From: Rhodamnia argentea
Taxonomy: Eukaryota; Streptophyta; Magnoliopsida; Myrtales; Myrtaceae
NCBI RefSeq assembly: GCF_020921035.1
Contig: NC_063159.1
Span: 9,650,501-9,714,500, forward strand
Length of the DNA stretch: 64,000 nt
Direction: 5' to 3'
Each line of letters starts with the position of its first letter. The stretch's first letter is position 1. A program made the position numbers and the translations under genes. Shown here one piece after another: positions 51,214 to 63,170 of this stretch. The notes beneath the pieces are model-generated. The model was given only the letters and a program-made list of their open reading frames with translations, had not been told where the DNA came from and did not search any database.

Positions 51214-53112
51214 TTATTGAAATTTTAATTTCTTCAATTTGTACATCAAAGATTCTATAGACTTCTGTATTCTGCTCCCATTAGCATGTCCGACAGCCAG
51301 AGATGCTTGCTGTAAGCTTTGGATTCCTCGACCTAGACTTGCAATTGAGGGAGCTGCAGGGAGTGATTCGGCAGCGCATTCGATGCCATCTCCAAATGCA
51401 AGTAAACCTGTGCAAGTTGCAACACTGCACCCGAATGTTGCCCAAGATACGAAACCGACTGGCTTGACATGCCGTTTCCTCATTATTTCATAGAATGCAG
51501 TTCTCATGGCAGATAAGCTTGTTTTCTCAGCAGAGGCAATAACACCATGAGCCACCACCCGGATTTTCTCAGCTGAAGCAGTCACTTTCAAGGCTGAGGT
51601 TTTCACAGCCGAACTAGCAAGTCCAGGGCCTGCCAATTTTGAAGGACCTAGAGACTTGCCAAAGGCCGTTGCTAGTACCTTTTGGGTTGGAGACAGCATA
51701 AGTTTAAATGAAGCAGGAACTTTGAAGGTCGCGAGTTTCATAAACGTTGACACAGGAAGGACTTTTGACAGAGAAGAAGCTCCTAAGATGGCCGTAGCTC
51801 CAGCACCAACTGCCACCACCGGTTTATCGGACAACATTCTTTTCCTGTCTCCTCTATTTAATATGTCTCTGGTTACCTCAGAATCTGTAACAAGTTCTTC
51901 AACCAAATCTTTCACTTCAAGGGGTATGGTAGTGTTCCAGTGCTTCCTGAGACCTGCTAATGCACTGGCATCAACTACAGCAACTATAGTCTTGGACTTT
52001 TTAGCCTGACTCCGAAGAGCCTGCGCAAAGAGCACTTGTGCCTTCTCCTCATGCGGAAGATCTGCAAACTCAATTTTCGAAGAATGGCCGCTTCCCATTT
52101 TATTACTGGGCAGCCGTGCAGCCGTATTCAGTGCTATCCTCAACCCCTCAACAGCAATACGGAATGAATAAACTTCAGAAACTATTTGACTGTCTACAGC
52201 TTGCCCCCTGTTTACATCAGAGAGCAGCTGCTGAGCATGGACTAGAGCCCTTCCAATAGATGGGATATCAGTGAAAATATTATGAAGATCCACAAGCAAA
52301 GGATAGATGGACTGGGCAAATGGTGGAGCCTCGTATTCGGGTGTAGTTTGCAACTTCGCTGACCCCAAGTTTGAATCACAACTCGAAGGATTCGACATCC
52401 ATGCCAGCGGATCCATATTGGAAGATACAATTCTTACCATCTGAGATTGGACATCATTGTTGAGACAAAACCTCCCCAAACTAGAATAAACAGCAGAACC
52501 CGTCCGTTGTGGAACCAAGCTACTGACTAAACCTTGAACATTTTGCCCGCAATCAGCTTCCATCGGACTAGTATCCCCAGAAGAACAATTTACAAACGGT
52601 GACTCTAGAATAACAAACGACGAACCAACCTCTTGTGCAGCCTTCTTGGCAGCAAAGAAATGGCCATGAAAGCCAATACCAAAGATCTCTCGCAAAACCA
52701 ATCCCCCAGCGACATTCTCATACTTCTCTTTATTAAGCTTATCCACAAAGCAACGCCTCAGAACGCCCAATGCCGAAGTAGGCACGGCGCAATTGACCCC
52801 ATCCTCAGGCCTACACCCGACAGACTGAAACTCACTAGAATCCAACGGATCAACCTGCGCCACGACTGCACTCGGCCGAACCTCCCTGATCAAGCACTCG
52901 GCATCCTGGGCGGACCGCTCGGACAGATTCTGCACGGCCAGCACGTAAATCACGGACTGCGACTCGGGTTCCCTCACAGCAAAGACGAACTGCTTCGTCT
53001 GCTCGGGAACCGGAAGTTTCCGGACCAACTCATTCGAAGCTTTAAGCTCATCGAATTTCGGCCTGGAGAAGGGCCACAGAGATTGCAAACCCCAAACGAA
53101 AGAAAGCCCCAT
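51214..53112 (-). CDS. TraB-family protein, tandem copy 1 (intronless, about 632 aa)
   Basis: A single uninterrupted frame resembling plant TraB-related proteins such as Arabidopsis At5g52030. The N-terminal half has the TraB/PrgY/GumN pattern. VIYVLAVQNLSERSAQDAE (about residues 54-72) is the first strand and the HxS-like turn, where the usual His is Asn. AVVAQVDPL follows. Then comes an amphipathic FGIGFHGHFFAAKKAAQEV followed by GSSFVILESPF, where the family normally shows a DR pair and this has ES. The second half is Ala-rich, with hydrophobic stretches (VVAVGAGATAILGASSL; a stretch ending FGCSVATCTGLLAFGDGI). I prefer the ATG at 53112 (MGLSFVWG) because it is conserved in copy 2; an ATG 11 codons upstream (53145) is not. 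The function in plants is not established to my knowledge. Strongly similar to copy 2. Confidence 0.75.
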   Translation of the reverse strand: MGLSFVWGLQSLWPFSRPKFDELKASNELVRKLPVPEQTKQFVFAVREPESQSVIYVLAVQNLSERSAQDAECLIREVRPSAVVAQVDPLDSSEFQSVGCRPEDGVNCAVPTSALGVLRRCFVDKLNKEKYENVAGGLVLREIFGIGFHGHFFAAKKAAQEVGSSFVILESPFVNCSSGDTSPMEADCGQNVQGLVSSLVPQRTGSAVYSSLGRFCLNNDVQSQMVRIVSSNMDPLAWMSNPSSCDSNLGSAKLQTTPEYEAPPFAQSIYPLLVDLHNIFTDIPSIGRALVHAQQLLSDVNRGQAVDSQIVSEVYSFRIAVEGLRIALNTAARLPSNKMGSGHSSKIEFADLPHEEKAQVLFAQALRSQAKKSKTIVAVVDASALAGLRKHWNTTIPLEVKDLVEELVTDSEVTRDILNRGDRKRMLSDKPVVAVGAGATAILGASSLSKVLPVSTFMKLATFKVPASFKLMLSPTQKVLATAFGKSLGPSKLAGPGLASSAVKTSALKVTASAEKIRVVAHGVIASAEKTSLSAMRTAFYEIMRKRHVKPVGFVSWATFGCSVATCTGLLAFGDGIECAAESLPAAPSIASLGRGIQSLQQASLAVGHANGSRIQKSIESLMYKLKKLKFQ

Positions 53113-55089
53113 CAGGACCACATCAGACTCCCCTTCCCACTTCAATCGGAAACTAAAGAAAACCCGTGAAGAAGTTCTTCATCCGCCCGAGTTCTTGCAC
53201 GGTTCGCTCACGCACCCAAAAACAGAAACTTCCTCGAAAGGATTCAGGGCATACGAACAGAGCGAAACTGGAGACGACCATCAACGCGATCTCTGCATGC
53301 GAACGGAGAATGACAAAGGACCCGAACATCAAGAAACTTGAACCGATCGGCGCACACTGCGTCGCATCAAAATCACACTGAGCAAGGATAAGATAAACCC
53401 TAACAAGCCGATCCTCGAGGAGGGAGAGCAGGTATGAGGGGTTCACCTGGATTCGTCGAGAAAGAACGAACGAACGAACGAACGATTCGATCTCGCCTTC
53501 TGGAGAGGACACACTCTTCAAATGGCACAGTGAACTTGCTATGGGCCTCTTCCAACAACAACAAAAAAAAACTGCTATGGGCCTAATCTAAAGAAAAAAT
53601 TTCTATGGGCCTCATTCCGAATTGGGCCGAGATCCAATCTGCAAAACGTGTCTCTTTATGTAAATTTTGACACGTGGATTCAAATATGGTTTCTTCATGG
53701 TTATTTGAAATTTAGATAATAATCAAATTTTGGCTGAAAATAAAAAAAAGCGAAAGTAGTACTTTTTTTGCTTAAATCTAATTGAAAACAAACAAGCTCG
53801 CTTTTCAAAGCATTAATATGCCGGTAATATTGAAAATTACAATATTTCCTCGTTCGATTACCCGATATAACCTTTATAACAATAATTCTTCTTGTGAAAT
53901 TTCTTATTTAGTTCCTTCTTTTTTTTTTTGGGTCTAATTATTTAGTTTCTATCGTGCTCAATTTTGCACGATACTTTCTTTCGGTTTAAGCTTATTCGAT
54001 ATATACAAAAGTTTTGTACATGGAATTGAAGCTCGACTTTCAGCAGAATGCTCGCATTCGTTCCATTTACTTCTACTTTCGAGTCTTCACTAAAGATTAC
54101 AAAGAATTGAGTCAATAAAGTATATATTTTTTATTGATAAATGTCACCACCATGGAAGTTAAAGAAAAAAAAATAACAATTTGATTTATATGGCATTTGA
54201 ATAAAAAAAAAGAAATTTCAAAATGATCAGCTTGTGTTATCTTTGTATTGATTTGTAGGAGGTCTATACTTTTTTTGTTCTGTTACTTTAATATTCACAC
54301 CATCACATTTTCTTTTCCTTTACATGCTCATATGACAACCTTACTGTAAAAATTAGCTCCAAAGAAGCCAATCCCTTCAGGCTCAGGACGGCAAATGGCA
54401 CAAGAAATGAGCAAACAATCTTTTGAGACTTAAAAGCAGAATGTTAATCGCTAATCAGAGTCCTCAAACTCATTGCAGACTTTACTGGTTAGGATATATA
54501 CCTCTCTGTCAAAACGAAGACGACTCGTTGAGAAGTCGCAGAGTACTTCGATCGCTTGATTGCATGTACACCGTCTTCTGGATTCATTCCCATCAGTTTA
54601 TATCGAACATTTCGTTCCCAAGTTGCTCACTTGTTGTGACGAGTCGAATAACGCCAAACTCGGCAGCGGTCGATGATCACGCATCTTCAGGAGTGTCAGA
54701 ATGTCACATTCAACTGTCTGTGCTCTGCTAAGTCAATAGTTCAGTAGCTCTAGATGTTCCAATGGCATCCGGACAGAGAGATACATGCAAAGCCGTGCCG
54801 GATCCCACAAGGCGTGGATCACCTCTAAACAGCCTATGGTTGGCACAGAGAAAGCGCATAAGGTAGATCCTCGGCTTCATTACAGGTGACATAGGAAGAG
54901 CGGGATACCCGATCGTGTCGCGGGGTGATTACGTTATACAAAAAGCAAAGGAAAGAGAGAGAAAGAAGAAAGGAATGGCTAAAGCTTCTATGTACAGAAA
55001 ATTACACCTGAATATGGACTCAAGTCCAACAACTGGACTACTGTATCTTGTGTATAATGGAGCTGAAAGAAAACCATCAAAACCTTACA
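53113..55089. other. Spacer between the two TraB genes
   Basis: The part next to copy 1 (53160-53520) is its 5' flank and is similar to the flank of copy 2 at 57050-57350, so the promoter was duplicated with the gene. A short (aacg)n run lies at 53466-53483. The middle (53530-54400) is AT-rich and empty. The right part (54560-55089) is the 3' flank of copy 2. It matches 51100-51213 next to the gene end and 57680-58170 further out. Confidence 0.6.
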
Positions 55090-56979
55090 CTATTGAAATT
55101 TCTCTTTCAACTTGCACATCAAAGATTCAATAGATTTTTCTATTCTGCTCCGATTAGTATGTCCAGCAGCCTGAGATGCCTGCTGTAAGCTTTGGATTCC
55201 TCGACCTAGACTGGCAATTGAGGGAGCTGCAGGAAGTGATTCGGCAGCGCATTCGATGCCATCTCCAAACACAAGTAAACCTGTGAATGTCGCAACACTG
55301 CACCCGAATGTTGCCCAAGGTAGGAAACTGACTGGCTTAACGTGCCGTCTCCTCATTATTTCATAGAATGCAGTTCTCATGGCAGATAAGCTTGTTTTCT
55401 CAGCAGAGGCGATGACAACCTCAGCCACCAAGCGGATCTTCTCAGCCGAGGCAGTTGCTTTCAAGGCTGAGGTTTTCGCAGCCGAACTAGCAAGTCCAGG
55501 GGCCGCCGCCAATTTTAAGGGACCGAGAGACTTGCCGAAGGCCATCGCTAGTGCCCTTTGGGTTGGAGACAGCATGAGTCTAAATGAAGCAGGAATCTTG
55601 AAGGTCTTCATAAACCTGGACACGCGAAGGACTTTTGACAGAGAAGAAGCTCCTAAGATGGCCGTAGCTCCAGCACCAACCGCCACCACCGGTTTATCGG
55701 ACAACATTCTTTTCCTGCCTCCTCTAGATATGTCTCTGGCTACCTCAGGATCTGTAACAAGCTCTTCAAGCAAATCTTTCACTTCCGGGGGAATGGGAGT
55801 GTTCCAGTGCTTCCTGAGACCCGCTAAGGCACTGGCATCAACTACAGCAACTATAGTCTTGAACTTTTTAGCCTGACTCCGAAGAGCCTGCGCGAAGAGC
55901 ACTTGTGCCTTTTCCACGTATGGAAGATCTGCAAACTCAATTTTCGAAGAATGACTGCTTCCCATCTTGTTACTGGGCAGCCGCGCAGTCGTATTCAGTG
56001 CTATCCTCAACCCCTCAACAGCAATCCGAAAGGAATAAACTTCAGAAACTATTCGACCATCTACACCTTGCCCCCTATCCACATCAGAAAACAGCTGTTG
56101 AGCATGGACAAGAGCCCTTCCGAAAGATGGGATATCAGTAAAAATATTACAAAGATCCACGAGTAAAGGATAGATGGACTGGGCAAATGGCGGAGCCTGG
56201 TAATCAGGTATGGGTTGCATCTTCTCTGACACCAAGTTTGAACCCGAACTCGAAGGACTCGACATCCATGCCACCGGATCCATATTGGAAGATACAATTC
56301 TTACCATCCGAGATTGGACATCATCATAGAGACACAACCTCCTCAAACTAGAAGAAACACCAGAACCCATCCTTTCTGTAGCCAAACTACTGACTAAACC
56401 TTGAACATTTTGCCCACAATCAGCTTCACTCGGACTAGTATCCTGGGAAGAACAATTTACAAATGGCGACTCTAGAATAACAAACGACGAACCAACCTCA
56501 TGTGCCGCCTTCTTGGCAGCAAAGAAATGGCCATGAAAGCCAATACCGAAGATCTCTCGCAAAACCAATCCCCCAGCGACATTCTCGTACTTCTCCTTAT
56601 TAAGCTTATCCACAAAGCAACGCCTGAGAACACCAAACGCCGTAGTGGGCACGGTGCAGTCGACCCCATTGCCTGGCTTACATTCGACAGACGCAATCTC
56701 AATAAATCCCAATGGATCAACCTGTGCCACAACTGCAGTCGGCCGAATCTCCCTAATCACACGCTCAGTGTCCCGGGCAGACCGCTCGGATAAATTCAGC
56801 ACGGCGAGCACGTAAATCACGGACTGCGACTTGGGTTCCCTCAAGGCAAAGACGAATTGCTTCGTCTGCTCGGGAATCTGAAGTTTCTGGACCAACTCAT
56901 TCGAAACTTTCAGGTCGTCGAATTTCAGCTTGGAGAAGGGCCATACATATTGCAAATTCCAAAGGAAAGAAAGCGCCAT
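55090..56979 (-). CDS. TraB-family protein, tandem copy 2 (intronless, about 629 aa)
   Basis: A paralogue of copy 1 in the same orientation. It is nearly identical through KYENVAGGLVLREIFGIGFH and SFVILESPFVNCSS, with scattered substitutions and one-to-three-residue indels elsewhere: for example KFKTIVAVVDASAL against KSKTIVAVVDASAL, and DISRGGRKRML against DILNRGDRKRML. Both copies keep open frames of almost the same length, so both may be functional. The frame extends 31 codons upstream to an ATG at 57072, but that part aligns with the untranslated leader of copy 1. MALSFLWN at 56979 aligns with MGLSFVWG of copy 1 and is the better start. It carries the same Asn and ES changes at the TraB signature positions. 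Confidence 0.75.
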   Translation of the reverse strand: MALSFLWNLQYVWPFSKLKFDDLKVSNELVQKLQIPEQTKQFVFALREPKSQSVIYVLAVLNLSERSARDTERVIREIRPTAVVAQVDPLGFIEIASVECKPGNGVDCTVPTTAFGVLRRCFVDKLNKEKYENVAGGLVLREIFGIGFHGHFFAAKKAAHEVGSSFVILESPFVNCSSQDTSPSEADCGQNVQGLVSSLATERMGSGVSSSLRRLCLYDDVQSRMVRIVSSNMDPVAWMSSPSSSGSNLVSEKMQPIPDYQAPPFAQSIYPLLVDLCNIFTDIPSFGRALVHAQQLFSDVDRGQGVDGRIVSEVYSFRIAVEGLRIALNTTARLPSNKMGSSHSSKIEFADLPYVEKAQVLFAQALRSQAKKFKTIVAVVDASALAGLRKHWNTPIPPEVKDLLEELVTDPEVARDISRGGRKRMLSDKPVVAVGAGATAILGASSLSKVLRVSRFMKTFKIPASFRLMLSPTQRALAMAFGKSLGPLKLAAAPGLASSAAKTSALKATASAEKIRLVAEVVIASAEKTSLSAMRTAFYEIMRRRHVKPVSFLPWATFGCSVATFTGLLVFGDGIECAAESLPAAPSIASLGRGIQSLQQASQAAGHTNRSRIEKSIESLMCKLKEKFQ

Positions 56980-59026
56980 CACGACCACATTGACTCCCTC
57001 CCAATTCTGTCGGAAAATAAAGCAAATGGGTGGAAGATTATTCGCCCAAGTTCTTGCTCGGTTCACACGCAAGCCGAAACAGAACTTCCTCGAAAGGATT
57101 CGGGGAATATAAACAGAGCGAAACTAGAGTTATCAATGAACGCAGTCTCCGCATGGGAATGCAGATTGACAAAAGACCTGAACGCAAGGAACTTGAACGA
57201 TGGGCACGCATCGCATCAAATCCCACAAGCAAGATAAGACAAACCCAACCCAAAACAAGCCGCTCTCCAAGGACGGAGAGCGGGTACAATGATTCACCTG
57301 GATTCATCGAGAACGAAAGAACGATGTCGCCTCCTGGAGAAGACACGATCAAAACGACTCGACCAGTCTGCGTGCGTGAATGCGGGTGATGACTCCACCT
57401 GATACGCTACAGGCCTCATTCGGAATCTGATTCCAAAACCCAGAAAAGTGCCCCAGAGATCTTCTTACCGAGCCTCTTTCGAAATTCGTCGAGACGAGAA
57501 CTGCTCAGCTCAACTTTTTAGCCTTTTGCTTTATCTGAAACGTGCGACGCACGCATCGCATTTTGGACGTACGCCCCTTGGGGTCATCTCCAGATTATCT
57601 TGAGAGAAACTCGAAATAGTCGAGTCTGAAAAGTAGATGACTCTATTTAAAAGAATGATGGCTAGTTGAAGAAGTTGCAGATAAAGATTGACCCATCGAT
57701 TGCATATTCTCCCCGGTTTATGTCGAGCGTGTAGTACGCAAGTTGCTCACTTCTTGTGAGCAGTCGAATAAACACCAAATGCCGAACTTGATAGCGCCCG
57801 CGCTTGCTTTTGACCCGACTTGCAGTTTCATGCCAAAAATGCATTGGACTTGCATGATTTTGACATGCACTTCTGTTTGCTGAATGACCAAACATGGAAC
57901 CTCTCTTTTGGAGTGTAAAAGGGTAACAATTGACTGTCTCTGCTCTTCTTAAAGCAACAGTTCAGTAGTTCTAGACGTTCTGATATCATCCAAACATAAA
58001 GATCCACAGGAATAAATCGCCTCTAACGAGCCTGCGGTTGGCATGTAGAAAGCAAAACATAAAACTTAAATCTTTGACTTGATTAGGGGTGATGCAGGAA
58101 GAGCGGGCCACCCCATTTTGTCGCGGGGAGATTACGCAATATAAAAAGCAAAGGAAATAGAGAAAGAACACATGAAAATACAGAACAGAGCATTATCGAG
58201 ATCATTATTGTCTATTACAATAACAGGAAGCAAATACATCAAATTGTGCAGAACAACCAAATAGGACACAAGTTAAACCAAAGTCAATTGCAATATCCCA
58301 GCATGTCTGGATGATTACTCCAAGAAGCTTCCAACACGTCCTTTGCCCTGAAGAATGAAAAAGTCATAAAAAAGATACAACATTCCAAGACTCGGTTTTG
58401 CCTAGGAAGTACTGTATATGAAGCTAGAAATTATGCTGTACTATGAAACAACTTAAGTGCAACTTGGAAGAGCAAAGAAACTCGTTATAGTATGGATTGC
58501 ATAACTTGACCTCCTCAACTTACAGAAAAAGAAATCCCTCGTACTATTTAGAAACAGTCGGCATACTCCTCCATTATCCATTAGGTAGGGTGCGCTATTT
58601 GCTTCCTTAAAGCGATGAAGTCCCTTAGTTTCGTAAGCATAGAAGGTTAACTTTAACTTCCTTCAGAATGAGTAGGTAAATTTACTGACTTCTTGTGGTA
58701 TAGGCCCTTATAGGGGATTTTAAACCCCAGCAACTGATGATGACGGTGCTTCACTGGCCCTATTTCATTAGTATGGGTGATTTCTTCCTCGGAAAAAAAT
58801 AGGGTCAAGTTACAAGTTATCTATAGTACCTGCTGCAGCTTACAGACAGTTTTCCCAATCCCAAAATAGAGCCCACTCCCTCCGGTGACAAAAGAAGTGG
58901 ACTACCTACAGAGTTTTTAACCATGCTCAACTTCTAAGCTATTTTGATTAGCATTGCAGGGCAGATGACCAAGAAATTCGGATGAAAGGGAAAAAAGATC
59001 AAGACTACGGCACAAACCTCTATTGC
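56980..59026. other. Region between TraB copy 2 and GPX, containing a third TraB 3' flank
   Basis: 56980-57360 is the 5' flank of copy 2. 57680-58170 repeats the 3' flank found at 54560-54975. Shared phrases are agttgctcactt-ttgtga-cgtcgaata, agttcagtag-tctaga-gttc, aagagcggg, tgtcgcggg and aaaagcaaaggaaa. No TraB coding sequence follows it. The rest is the GPX 3' flank and AT-rich DNA with no gene. Confidence 0.6.
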
Positions 59027-61334
59027 TCAAGATGATCCCAAGAGATTTTGGATATCTTTCTGCAGGATAAACCAAAAAAACCAATTAGAACCAACTTAAA
59101 TTGCTCCTTGCATCGTTGTAAATCAGATCCCTAACCTCAATTTTGAGAGGTGATGTAGTAGGAGCATATCTATCCACAACTTTCCCTTCTCTGTTCACCA
59201 GAAACTTTGTAAAGTTCCATTTGATGCCATCTCCAAATATCCCTCCTTTCTGAGACTTTAAGAACTTGTAGAGTGGGGCTGCATTCTTGCCATTCACCTC
59301 AACCTGTAGCACAGAATATACTATAATAGCGAAAACAGAGTGTAATATCGACAAAACATATTTTTATCCATATTATAAAGTCAAAATTGTAAAGAGGAAG
59401 ACGGTCTTAAACATGCACATTGAACTAGTATCTTTTATTGCATTATGGAAAGAGTAAATGAAACACATTGCAAGCAAATTCTCAACCTCTTCTGGAGATG
59501 GTTGATCATCAATTTTGATGCATACTAAGAGACTGTTTGTGCTCTGGAATTTTTTTTTTTTTTGTCGAGTGCTCTGGAGTTAAAATGACCAAAAAAGCGT
59601 GAGGAATCAGAGATTTAAGAATTCCTTCTTCCTTTTCATTTTTTCTCTGTGTTTTCTGCTTCTCATATTTACCTTGTCGAATATAGGGAATTCAGCCTTG
59701 AACATAGTGCATGCAGTCTCTTGAATCTCTTCATTACTCCCTGGCTCTTGTCCTGCAAACTGGTTGCATGGAAATGCCAGTATTTCAAATCCTGCTAAGA
59801 AATGTCAGTGATGAACATACACAAACCCCAAAAGATCTGGCACAAAGTAAAACATGTGAACGAAATTAAAACGCAAAAGACTAATGGGCAAACCTTGATC
59901 CTTGTATTTTTCATACAAAGTGTTCAATTCCTTGTAATTTGATTGTGTGAGACCACTGCAAACATAAGTGTGCTGATATTAGATATCATATGTATTGAAG
60001 CGGATAGTGTAATTTCAAGGAGTTGACTGTTACTGGGGACATGAACTGGATTTAACAATTGGCCACACATTTACATCTAGATGAAAAGGTTAACAGATCT
60101 ATGACTAGGAGTTAAAAGGGAAAGTGAAGCAGCCCGGGCTTACAGGATCAACATAGGCTCATAAGGTTTGAACTACCAAAAGGTGATAACAGGTACAAGA
60201 TTGGAAATGCAAGTGTTCCGCATGCAGAGAAACACATAGCGACATATGATAGGACCAACTAGTCAACTACTAAATGCTGCATGTTCCATTTCATGAACGC
60301 CTAAGTTGCCCAATTCCTATCAAGGTTCTGATCAAGGAACATGATTCTTGAAGAGACAGGCGCATCCAGTGGCAATACCATTTTGAAGCAACATTGACAA
60401 TCAGAAGAACCTTCCCAGAGTACTCGCTCAAGCTTACATCGTTTCCACGAATGTCCTGCATTTGCATCAGATAATTGACATCTACAGTTATAAATATCTC
60501 TGACTATTAACACCAAGAAAAGGGAATCTACATCGAATAAATTTCTACAACATAAGAAGCACAAGATGGCATATCCACCTCTTCCGCAGTAAAAAAAAAA
60601 AACATACACACAGGGATCCATATCAAGTTCAAAGAAAATCAAGCATGGTTGCCCCAGATTTATTGCTAAAATCGTTGGCTTTGGGATTCAAGGAAAATTA
60701 CAGATTGACCAAGAAACTACGATCAAGCAAAAGATTCGTGATCTGACCAATACTCACCCTAACTCACACGATCAGGTCATTGACCCGCTTAAGAAAAGCA
60801 CTAGAATTACCCACTAAGTGCTACATCACACGTTAATGACACGCCGCAGAACAACCGAACCCAGCAAGAGTTGTTTTCACTTAAGAATTTCAACCACACC
60901 GTTAGTTTCTGTCGAGTACGTGCAAGCAATCACCATCTCAAACCGTATCAGCTCGTACACCACGGAGATAGCCCCAAAAAAAAAAAAAAAAAAAAAAAAA
61001 ACCATCTTCAACCACAAACTAAATTTCCATTCTTGCACATAGCTTAGCTTCAAAAATCTCTCCAACCAAGAGCAGACAAAACACGACATGCGCCAAGCTG
61101 ATCACCACAGTCGAGATCTCTAAAAAGAAAAAAGGAAAAAACCCATCAAAACGGGAAGTGAACTGGTGGACAGGCGCGTACCTTGACAGTGAAATCGCAG
61201 ATGGACTTGGACGACTCCTCAGCCATTTCCCGAAAAAGAGACGCGGGCCGATGCGGGTCGAAGAAGTAGAAGGAGAGAGCTAGAAGCGCGAAGAGGAACG
61301 CGAAGAAGGAGTCGGGGGATTTGAAACACCGCAT
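59027..61334 (-). CDS. Plant glutathione peroxidase (thioredoxin-dependent PHGPX type; 6 exons, 203 or 167 aa)
   Basis: Plant GPX enzymes reduce lipid and other hydroperoxides, mainly using thioredoxin. Exons on minus: 61334-61182, 60455-60379, 59955-59894, 59791-59673, 59303-59136, 59059-59027 (612 nt). The catalytic Cys replaces selenocysteine in NVASKCGLT (Cys77 of the long form). FPCNQF (Cys106, Gln108), the third Cys125 in ACTMFKAEF and Trp166 in WNF complete the plant signature. The C-terminus is [10 protein letters not shown]. Two in-frame starts exist. The ATG at 61334 adds 36 residues with a hydrophobic segment ([16 protein letters not shown]) that could be a signal anchor. The ATG at 61226 gives [15 protein letters not shown], like cytosolic GPX2. 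Both may be used. A palindromic ACACGTGT lies upstream at 61617. Confidence 0.94.
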
Positions 61335-63170
61335 GCGAAGAGGACGACACGCATTTCAACGTTCAAAGATGCGGACTTTAACCCGAGAATGGAACGTTGC
61401 GATGGCGCCCGGATTTCGCCTTCCCGACTTGAGATCGACTCCCGACTGAGGAAAGACAAATCAGAAAACGTCAGTGGATGCGCAGAAGATGCCGATGACG
61501 AAGTGAGACGAGCGTTTTCGTTAGTTTTCGCAATTTAAATGTGAGCATAGTTGGCAGGTAAAAGCGTATAAATGTCAACGGGATCCCGTGGGCGGCTGAG
61601 GACGAATGAAACCGTGACACGTGTGAAATTTTGAATGCTAAACATGAGGGTCGGCCCATTCCTCTTGAATCTGCAGGTTATCCAATTTTTGTTTTTTTGT
61701 CATCTGTAATTGAAAAAAAGCCACAAACTAAAAACTTAATTTCTCGCTCCCCGAAAATGCCCAAAACAAGCTGGTAAGGGTTCACTCACGACATAACTCG
61801 AGCTCGTAATTTTGTACAAAATAGATGCCTTCGTTGAATATAGACCATCACAAATGAGGGGTAGCAAATGTCAATGTCACTTCCGGAGTGCAATCTTTTT
61901 TTTATTGACTTGTCTTCTAGAATTAATGGGTGGATAAAAGCTTTTGTCCAATATCGTTTGTGATATTAAAAGAAGTATTTGTGTATTCCTACATAAAGAC
62001 AAAAATGATTGGGTCGGGTGCCCGCCCGATCGAGGCCGAAAAGGCGGACCGATTCAAAGAAGGAATGTGCGACCTGTGATGGGATTTAGGTGGCGCATCA
62101 AGCTCAAGGTAAGGTCAAAATTGTACCAAAAAAAAAAAGAAAAAACAATGGTAAGCATCTTCGACCAGAAGTTAAACTTCCAATTTGATTGCATTGCATC
62201 ACCAATAATACTCTTTAAGTTCTTCAACAGGAGATTCAGGATATTTTTCGACTGACTTCCTTATGAAGTATATACATGAATATTAAAGCCGTTTGACATT
62301 ATTGAAAATTCTCATGGTTTTCCAAATCTAAACTAAAGTATCGCTTCATATTCGATTAATACTGCCGGTCCCCTCGCAAAAAGACACACAAAAAAACAAT
62401 ACTAAATTGGAATTCTGAACTATATATCTCGCACTAAGATTGCGTGCCTCGTCTTGTCCGTTTTGCTTTGAATTCTAAACGCTACTGTGTCATAAGTTTC
62501 ACACTTCCCATATGATTCGAGAATGGGAATTCCAACAGTTACGTTCAAGATTAAGAGTTGGAGAGGAGCGCCCAATACTCTATCTTGACATGGACTCTCA
62601 CATTTGCACGACAATTCGTAATGAAAACAGAGCCCTCAACAACCAAAACTCATGGGGCCTTGCTTTCTGCATTTTCTTGATGAAATGCCCCTTTAAGACT
62701 CTAGTTAAGCAATCCATAAGGACAAATGCTCTGTTCATGCGTATTGACAAGTAATGTCCTGAGGCACTCGTTGACAAAGGATTTTGAGAGGTTTTAAATT
62801 TCCTTAAAGCAAAGAAACACACAATGAAAGAATGAGAGATGATTTTCATTTTACCCGAGTTGCGGCAATAGGTGCTTACGCTTGCTCAAAGTAAACAAAA
62901 CAGACTGCAACATTAAGCCTGTGCCACCTGCAACATCATTCCACACAGCAGACTGCAGGACATTAATTTGATCATTCTTGACTAATTAACGATACGTAAA
63001 TCCAACCCCTAACCCTGAAGTTAGTGCATGAAGCTCCATATTTCCCAAATAATTGCTGAACGCGTAGATAGCAGGACATTTTCTCAGTTCACAGAACTGA
63101 ACAGGCAAATCTCCACTTGAGGCTTACCCATCATGATTCATGAGGCCTCTTTTGACCGGTCCAAATGGCC
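61335..63170. other. Region between GPX promoter and biotin synthase 3' end
   Basis: The GPX promoter occupies the left end. No gene is recognised from 61.7 to 62.9 kb; the DNA is AT-rich with scattered ORFs of no known family. The 3'UTR of biotin synthase enters from the right. Confidence 0.45.
61617..61624. promoter_or_regulatory. G-box/ABRE-like ACACGTGT upstream of GPX
   Basis: A palindromic CACGTG-core element about 280 bp upstream of the long-form start and 390 bp upstream of the short-form start. Such elements mediate abscisic-acid, light and stress responses in plants, which would suit a peroxidase. Use in vivo is inference. Confidence 0.4.

Noticed and set aside
51239..53169. Several plus-strand ORFs (84-178 residues) across the TraB genes
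   Set aside because: They are antisense shadows of the long, conserved minus-strand frames; the same shadows recur in copy 2.
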